In this document: piece by piece, positions 4,965 to 8,422 of the stretch
Layout of the letters: every line of letters begins with the position of its first letter
How positions within the stretch are numbered: position 1 is the first letter of the stretch
DNA from: Candidatus Nitrosopolaris nunavutensis
GTDB lineage: Archaea; Thermoproteota; Nitrososphaeria; Nitrososphaerales; Nitrososphaeraceae
Length of the DNA stretch: 8,422 nucleotides
Assembly: GCA_002501855.1 (NCBI GenBank)
Contig: DAOM01000234.1
Coordinates: forward strand, 1-8,422
Direction: 5' to 3'
Notes under the pieces: generated by a model
What the model was told of the DNA's origin: nothing
What the model saw: the letters and a program-made list of their open reading frames with translations, nothing else
Database searches by the model: none
Translations under genes and position numbers: made by a program

Positions 4965-6473
4965 ATGATAAGAGTGGACAGATTGGGAGTTATTGATCAT
5001 ATCATAAACGCGTCACAAAGGGGCGCAACTGTAAAGATCATTTGTCCTTTCTCTGAAGAGAATTCAAATATTATAAGAAAAATAGATGAACAGGCGTCAG
5101 CTGTCAAAGTTCTAAATGGAAATCATTCGCCATTTGGAATGTACATTATAGATAGTGAAAAGTTTTTAAGAGCTGAGGTTAAAGAACCCCAGGCCGAGAC
5201 ATTTTCAGAAGCAATTGGATTTGCTGTTTATTCAAATAGCAAACTTAGCGTTGATTTTTTCAGATCGGTATTTGAATTGCTTTGGAATGAGCATACATTA
5301 AATGAAGAACTGAAAAGAGCAGATAAAATGCAAAAGCAGTTTATCAATATTGCAGCACATGAATTACGTACACCTATCCAGCCTATACTTGGGTTATTGG
5401 GACTTCTTCGTTCGAGAAAGACAGAAATCAAAAAACAAGAACTAGATGCGTCATTAGATCTCATTATGAGAAATGCACTGAGATTGAAGCGACTGGCAGA
5501 GGACATTTTAGATGTTTCAAAAATTGAGAGTCGGTCACTAGTGATGCACAAGGAACTATTAAATCTAAATGAGGCAATATCTGGAGCCGTACAAGACATT
5601 ATTAAAAATCAGTTAGATAGTAGGGGCGGACAAATATCGTATGAACCTATAGAAGATACTATTTTGGTAGAAGCAGACAGATTTAGACTTATTCAGGTTG
5701 TTTCCAATTTACTAAGTAATGCTGTTAAATTCACCAAGAGGAATGGTGGGACTATACATATCAGTATGAAAAAGAAAGATGATTATGGACAGGAGGTTGC
5801 TCTTGTCAGTGTCAAGGATACCGGTATCGGAATAGATCCCGAGATATTTCCCAGATTATTTGAGAAATTTGCTTCAAATTCATTTCAAGGAACAGGGTTG
5901 GGGTTGTTCCTCTCAAGAAGCATAATAGAAGCGCAGGGTGGTAGAATATGGGCTGAGAATAATACTGACGGTCAAAACGGTGCCACGTTTTACTTTACTT
6001 TACCAATAACTAGCAACAAACGCGATAGCGAAAAACAACGTCGGGTGATATTAAAGACAAAAACGACAAAAACGACAACAAAGACAAAGGATAATGGCAA
6101 GATGAAAAACATCTTGATAGTAGACGACGAGCCAGACGTTTGTACAGTCCTAAAGCAGGTTTTAGAGCAGTACGGTTTCAGCGCTGATTCATATGATGAT
6201 CCGATTTTGGCATTAGAGAATTTTAAGACTGGCTTATACGAGTTACTTCTATTAGATATCAAAATGCCGGAAATGAATGGCTTCCTTTTGTACCAGGAAA
6301 TGAAAAAGATAGACAATAAAATCAAGGTGTGTTTTCTGACGGCCAGCGAAATGTATTATGAAGAATTTAGAAAAGAGGAATTTTGTGGACTAGATAAAGA
6401 TCTGTTTCTTAGAAAACCCATCAGGAATGAGGATTTATTTAACGAGATAAGCAGGATAATAAATTCAAACTGA
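4965..6473 (+). CDS. Hybrid histidine kinase with C-terminal receiver (5' part in a shifted frame upstream)
   Basis: The 502 residues comprise the rest of a second sensor module (about 1-118, ending 'SKLSVDFFRSVFELLWNE'), HisKA with phospho-acceptor H132 ('IAAHELRTPIQP'), and an HATPase_c domain. The HATPase shows the N box 'QVVSNLLSNAVKFT' (N252), G1 'DTGIGI' (D285), F box 'FPRLFEKF' and G2 'GTGLGL'. A Lys/Thr-rich linker (about 350-379) leads to a complete receiver: D387/D388, phospho-acceptor D431 ('LLLLDIKMPEMNG'), T459 and K484-P485. It is soluble and should autophosphorylate and pass phosphate to its own receiver or to the similar receiver at 2344-2898. All catalytic residues are present. 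The ATG at 4965 is not a natural start: homologous coding continues upstream to 4890 in this frame. An AGGAGG at 4930-4935 is not followed by an ATG, GTG or TTG start at usual spacing. Confidence 0.9.
   Translation: MIRVDRLGVIDHIINASQRGATVKIICPFSEENSNIIRKIDEQASAVKVLNGNHSPFGMYIIDSEKFLRAEVKEPQAETFSEAIGFAVYSNSKLSVDFFRSVFELLWNEHTLNEELKRADKMQKQFINIAAHELRTPIQPILGLLGLLRSRKTEIKKQELDASLDLIMRNALRLKRLAEDILDVSKIESRSLVMHKELLNLNEAISGAVQDIIKNQLDSRGGQISYEPIEDTILVEADRFRLIQVVSNLLSNAVKFTKRNGGTIHISMKKKDDYGQEVALVSVKDTGIGIDPEIFPRLFEKFASNSFQGTGLGLFLSRSIIEAQGGRIWAENNTDGQNGATFYFTLPITSNKRDSEKQRRVILKTKTTKTTTKTKDNGKMKNILIVDDEPDVCTVLKQVLEQYGFSADSYDDPILALENFKTGLYELLLLDIKMPEMNGFLLYQEMKKIDNKIKVCFLTASEMYYEEFRKEEFCGLDKDLFLRKPIRNEDLFNEISRIINSN
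6053..6090 (+). repeat. Low-complexity AAACGACA-type repeat in the kinase-receiver linker
   Basis: Degenerate repetition of AAACGACA/AAAGACA encodes a Lys/Thr linker ('LKTKTTKTTTKTKDNGK') between the ATPase and receiver domains. The ATG at 6102 at the start of the receiver is preceded by AAAGG about 12 bases away, so a separate receiver could in principle also be translated from within this message. Confidence 0.5.
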
Positions 6474-6522
6474 AATGACGGCTGCCTTACATATTTCCTT
6501 GTGGTGAATGAAACGCAACAAG

Positions 6523-6571
6523 TGACATCTATGCATGTCAAGCGCTAACCAGACTTTTTAAATCCCTTTTT
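6523..6571 (+). terminator. Candidate terminator after the kinase gene
   Basis: Perfect 6-bp arms TGACAT (6523-6528) and ATGTCA (6535-6540) with a 6-base loop are followed by T tracts at 6555-6559 and 6567-6571. Position 50-100 bases after the kinase stop suits a terminator. The distance between stem and T tracts makes the hairpin's role uncertain, and TTTTTAAAT could equally be a TATA box. Confidence 0.25.
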
Positions 6572-6576
6572 GGCAG

Positions 6577-6690
6577 ATGAAGAGAACAAAGTCAACATAC
6601 ACTTCACATAATAAGCCAAGTTCAATTACAATAGAATCGGGTAAGCAGGTAGTCGAGATTTTAAAAACACAACCACTATGGGTTCTGTAG
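6577..6690 (+). CDS. Possible 37-residue peptide, function unknown
   Basis: An ATG at 6577 opens 37 codons with a plausible composition, including 'SITIESGKQVVEILKTQPLW', which reads like the first helix of a winged-helix regulator cut short by TAG at 6688. A TATA-like TTTTTAAAT lies 15-23 bases upstream, somewhat close. No ribosome site is seen. It may be a remnant or chance. It is the only reading frame in the 6474-6987 gap that looked coding-like. Confidence 0.2.
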   Translation: MKRTKSTYTSHNKPSSITIESGKQVVEILKTQPLWVL

Positions 6691-6987
6691 AATTATGTGA
6701 ACTATACTAGTATTTACATGTGATAACCATTTATTTATCTACTTGGCCTTTCGTTGGAATCGATTGACTTGTTGTCCCAAAGAAAAATTCGATCTCTATC
6801 TCGAGGTATGAAATAATCTTGAACGCATTTGCAAATGTACAAGACTCGCATAAACGAGATTGTTCTCTTAAAATTTATACTGAAAGTTAAGGCATGAAGA
6901 AGCTGCCTTTCGGTTTTAAGTTTCTCTTACGTAATTGCTAAGTTGTCCAGACGGATTCGGTACGTTTCCGTATCCTGTGTTCATTTC

Positions 6988-7734
6988 TCATTGCCAATCA
7001 TAACTCAACTCCACAGTACTTGGTGTTCTGTTAATGTCATAGTTTGCAAACTGACTAAATGTTCCACTCTGTCCAGGATTCAGGCTGAGTCCACCTACGT
7101 AACCGCTTGACATTCCTATGGTGCTATTGCCCGAGTCGTACCAGGTTCCCGTTATCCTTAATCCGTGCATCGTCTGGTTCGAGTTGTTCGTCACCGTCCC
7201 TTTTATCCATCCCTGCACGCCGTTGCTTGTAATGGTAACATGGTCTACTGAAATCGTGGTGGGGTCGTTATTCGTAAAGTCGTTTGATGTAGGGGATAAC
7301 AATACTACTGAACTGGGGCCATTATATGGAACGCTGCTAGGTTCTCGAATCACCCTTATCTCTGTCTCGTGCATCACCTTTGTGCCACCCTCGTGTTTGA
7401 TGTTGTGACTATCTCCTCCTACGTACCCATGTCTACAAAACAGACCATGTCCCTGTATGAATATGCAATGTGTCCCTACTTCGCAACCTCTTCCATATGC
7501 GCCGAAATGACTATCTACACAAGGTCCTGCTCCATTTTGATCTCCTGCTCCTTTACCTCCTGTTTTAGGACCGTATGGACCGTCGTGTGTCCGATTGCTG
7601 CCAGTACCAGTTTTAGGACCGTATGGACCGTCGTGTGTCCGATTGCTGCCAGTACCAGTTCCACTAGGTCGATGATACCTTCTACCCACGAGATTATGCC
7701 CAAAAAATGATCTCGTACATGGATTCAAATCCAT
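6988..7734 (-). CDS. Truncated Gly/Cys/His-rich protein with FxLYD-like C-terminal domain (chimeric 5' end)
   Basis: The ORF encodes 248 residues. Residues 27-58 are two identical 16-residue repeats ('GTGSNRTHDGPYGPKT'). Residues 59-117 are Gly/His-rich with four cysteines (C72, C84, C90, C100), and 158-248 form a beta domain. 'GWIKGTVTNNSNQTMHGLRI', 'TWYDSGNSTIG' and 'LNPGQSGTFSQF' match the FxLYD pattern of extracellular archaeal/bacterial proteins (conserved NNS, hxhTxTWYDxxG, L-x-PGQ-x-x-F). Such proteins normally carry a signal peptide, and none is present. The first ~22 codons are simply the antisense of a glycosyltransferase fragment on the other strand. The true start and export signal have therefore been lost by rearrangement near 7660-7667, and the ATG at 7734 is probably accidental. 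No strong ribosome site precedes it. The function is unknown and the gene is likely inactive or mislocalised. Confidence 0.65.
   Translation of the reverse strand: MDLNPCTRSFFGHNLVGRRYHRPSGTGTGSNRTHDGPYGPKTGTGSNRTHDGPYGPKTGGKGAGDQNGAGPCVDSHFGAYGRGCEVGTHCIFIQGHGLFCRHGYVGGDSHNIKHEGGTKVMHETEIRVIREPSSVPYNGPSSVVLLSPTSNDFTNNDPTTISVDHVTITSNGVQGWIKGTVTNNSNQTMHGLRITGTWYDSGNSTIGMSSGYVGGLSLNPGQSGTFSQFANYDINRTPSTVELSYDWQ
7562..7657 (-). repeat. Perfect 48-bp tandem duplication within a coding region
   Basis: Bases 7562-7609 and 7610-7657 are identical, and the next three bases (GTT) also match the start of the unit. The period is a multiple of three, so the minus-strand frame is kept and a 16-residue peptide unit is doubled. 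Perfect identity at DNA level points to a recent event or active copy-number variation. The array ends within ten bases of the rearrangement junction. Confidence 0.9.
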
Positions 7735-7958
7735 TGGTCGCTGTTGCCTCAGGAAATTATGCTAATCATAAGTTTTTTTCCCCACATGGAGCTGGTAGAT
7801 TTGTCAGAAATTCATTTTTTGAAAAAAGTATCTGGCATGGTTACTATCCAGAACAGATGGGTTACGAGTCTGCACTTCTGTACGAAGCTAGTCGTAGCGG
7901 CTATTTGTATGCAGTCATAGAAGATGCCAAATTTGAACATACAAGAACCCTTGGTCAA
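7668..7958 (+). pseudogene. Glycosyltransferase (GT2-like) internal/C-terminal fragment
   Basis: The plus-strand frame from 7668 reads 'VDDTFYPRDYAQKMISYMD', then 'NPLVAVASGNY', 'PHGAGRFVRNSFFEK' and 'PEQMGYESALLYEASRSGY', ending near 'AKFEHTRTLGQ'. This follows the order of a family 2 glycosyltransferase: an acidic DxD-like patch and 'YPxDY', the 'VAVASG' strand, the 'GRFVRxSFFEK' segment, then the acidic acceptor-side helix ('E-x-x-L-x-x-x-x-x-x-x-G'). The nucleotide-binding N-terminal half is missing: a TAG at 7665 and then the unrelated minus-strand gene lie upstream. The open frame continues to 8114, but beyond about 7960 it is only the antisense of a dehydrogenase fragment. It is a remnant of a cell-surface glycan gene. 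The family call comes from pattern recognition only. Confidence 0.55.
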
Positions 7959-7981
7959 ATGTGTAAGGAATCGGCAATAGC

Positions 7982-8098
7982 TTATCTGAGGATCTCTGTG
8001 CTAGCTTTTACGGAATCTCTTTCTTTTACATATTTAATGACAGGCAATCCCAACTGCCCTAATCCAATTACCAATATCTTATTGAAGCAAGATAGCAT
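7982..8098 (-). pseudogene. Nucleotide-sugar dehydrogenase N-terminal fragment (UDP-glucose/GDP-mannose dehydrogenase family)
   Basis: Thirty-eight codons from an ATG at 8098 read 'MLSCFNKILVIGLGQLGLPV', then 'IKYVKER'. This is the N-terminal Rossmann beta-alpha-beta of a nucleotide-sugar dehydrogenase, with NAD-binding G12-x-G14-x-x-G17 and the family-typical 'GLP' and 'KYVKER'. The expected next strand ('G-F/Y-x-V-x-G-x-D') is absent. The frame turns to 'DSVKASTEILR' and stops at 7982, whereas the full enzymes run over 400 residues. Only the first ~27 residues match, so this is a degraded stub. It lies tail to tail with the glycosyltransferase fragment, and both would once have served nucleotide-sugar and surface-polysaccharide synthesis. 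Confidence 0.6.
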
Positions 8099-8220
8099 AT
8101 CTTGGTATTGTTGATTGTGTCGTTTTTGATTCTGATCTGTAGCAGACATAAGTTTCGAACCACACAAAAAATTTATGGGAGACATGTAGCCGAAAAATCG
8201 TCTATCTTTTCAGTGATGCT

Positions 8221-8422
8221 TCATATATGACCAGCAGGGATTGTATTGATTTTGTTACCTCCCCATTGAACCACAGGACAGTTAATAACTACATTTGTAG
8301 GAGTAACAGTTATCTGACCTTTTTTAACTGCATTTGCAATAATATCATCAGAACCAAGAATAGTTGGTGTAGTGGCGTTTGTGCCTGTAGTCTTCCATTC
8401 TACGATATTAACTTTCCACAGA
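8221..8422 (-). CDS. C-terminal part of a probable secreted protein of unknown function (runs off the window)
   Basis: The frame enters from the right edge and gives 66 residues before TGA at 8221. It includes 'LWKVNIVEWK', a Thr-rich stretch, 'ILGSDDIIANAVKKGQITVT' and 'PTNVVINCPVVQWGGNKI'. The pattern hhWKVNIVEW ... hhxSDDxIxxAxxxGxhTIxxTxhVVNCPhhQW recalls the ends of Cys-containing secreted proteins of ammonia-oxidising archaea, but I cannot name the family. The last 106 bases between this stop and 8115 hold no gene. T-rich runs on the minus strand at about 8165-8173 and 8190-8196 could end its transcription. Confidence 0.7.
   Translation of the reverse strand, partial: LWKVNIVEWKTTGTNATTPTILGSDDIIANAVKKGQITVTPTNVVINCPVVQWGGNKINTIPAGHI

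Larger units (their letters stand above)
6474..6987. other. 514-base gap without a convincing gene; nested palindromes at 6798-6860
   Basis: Apart from the weak 37-codon ORF, this stretch is AT-rich with no tRNA and no long ORF. At 6826-6837 is a perfect 12-bp palindrome, CATTTGCAAATG. It is flanked by CTTG (6818-6821)/CAAG (6840-6843) and by ATCTCG (6798-6803)/CGAGAT (6855-6860). These nested inverted arms could be a regulator site or fold as a small RNA. A TATA-like AAAATTTATAC follows at about 6870-6880, but no gene lies just downstream on the plus strand. Confidence 0.35.

Noticed and set aside
5228..5599. A 123-residue minus-strand ORF within the kinase
   Set aside because: Antisense shadow of the HisKA region, whose motifs are intact on the plus strand.
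7118..7710. Two plus-strand ORFs of about 96 and 113 residues
   Set aside because: They are antisense to the FxLYD/Gly-rich protein, and the repeated segment in them is just the 48-bp duplication read backwards. No family resemblance.
7707..8114. A 135-residue plus-strand ORF as an intact gene
   Set aside because: Only its first ~84 residues resemble a glycosyltransferase, and that similarity begins upstream of the ATG at 7668. The remainder is antisense to a nucleotide-sugar dehydrogenase fragment. I annotated the two fragments instead.
8140..8165. GGTTCGAAAC-like tRNA T-loop on the minus strand
   Set aside because: No acceptor stem, anticodon arm or D-arm can be built around it.

Overview
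The window reads as AT-rich archaeal DNA, most likely from a soil-type ammonia-oxidising archaeon (Nitrososphaeria/Thaumarchaeota, of the Nitrososphaera or Nitrosocosmicus kind). This rests on family recognition from memory, not a database search. The markers are a histidine kinase with the tandem sensor modules typical of that group (N-terminus 'SPYERTQVV', 'RHLDGVKG'), a PsbP-like secreted protein ('YENNSTLGIKIQYPTNW'), a tiny single C2H2 zinc-finger protein, and several secreted proteins of unknown role. There is no rRNA, tRNA, CRISPR array or complete mobile element.

Layout. Bases 1-419 (minus) hold the N-terminal part of a secreted AttH/CrtC-like lipocalin-fold protein. A divergent intergenic region with a nested inverted repeat leads to a small secreted protein with a natural six-histidine run and two cysteine-containing curlin-like repeats (759-1097). 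Next come a PsbP-like secreted protein (1195-1950) and a C2H2 zinc-finger protein (2053-2244), which faces a response regulator on the minus strand (2344-2898). A possible small minus-strand ORF (3028-3192) lies before an isochorismatase-family cysteine hydrolase resembling biuret hydrolase (3280-4173). Bases 4369-6473 encode a hybrid histidine kinase with a C-terminal receiver. It is split by a single-base frameshift near 4890-4911 into a sensor-only ORF (4369-4914) and a sensor/kinase/receiver ORF (4965-6473).

The right end is a region of rearranged gene fragments. After 514 bases with no convincing gene (6474-6987) comes a minus-strand Gly/Cys/His-rich protein with an FxLYD-like C-terminal domain and a perfect 48-bp tandem duplication. 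Its first ~22 codons are the antisense of a glycosyltransferase fragment (7668-7958, plus strand), so its true N-terminus has been lost. Next to that lies the N-terminal NAD-binding fragment of a nucleotide-sugar dehydrogenase (7982-8098, minus strand). The window closes with the C-terminus of another secreted-type protein (8221-8422, minus).

How the genes relate. The split kinase and the separate response regulator carry closely similar receiver domains and may belong to one signalling network. The other intact genes look like independent transcription units rather than an operon. The two glycan-biosynthesis fragments suggest a decayed cell-surface polysaccharide locus. I found no convincing new multi-gene system. 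The most notable points are the split kinase, the chimeric/truncated gene at the rearrangement, the His6/cysteine-repeat secreted protein, and the BiuH-like hydrolase with an N-terminal extension.
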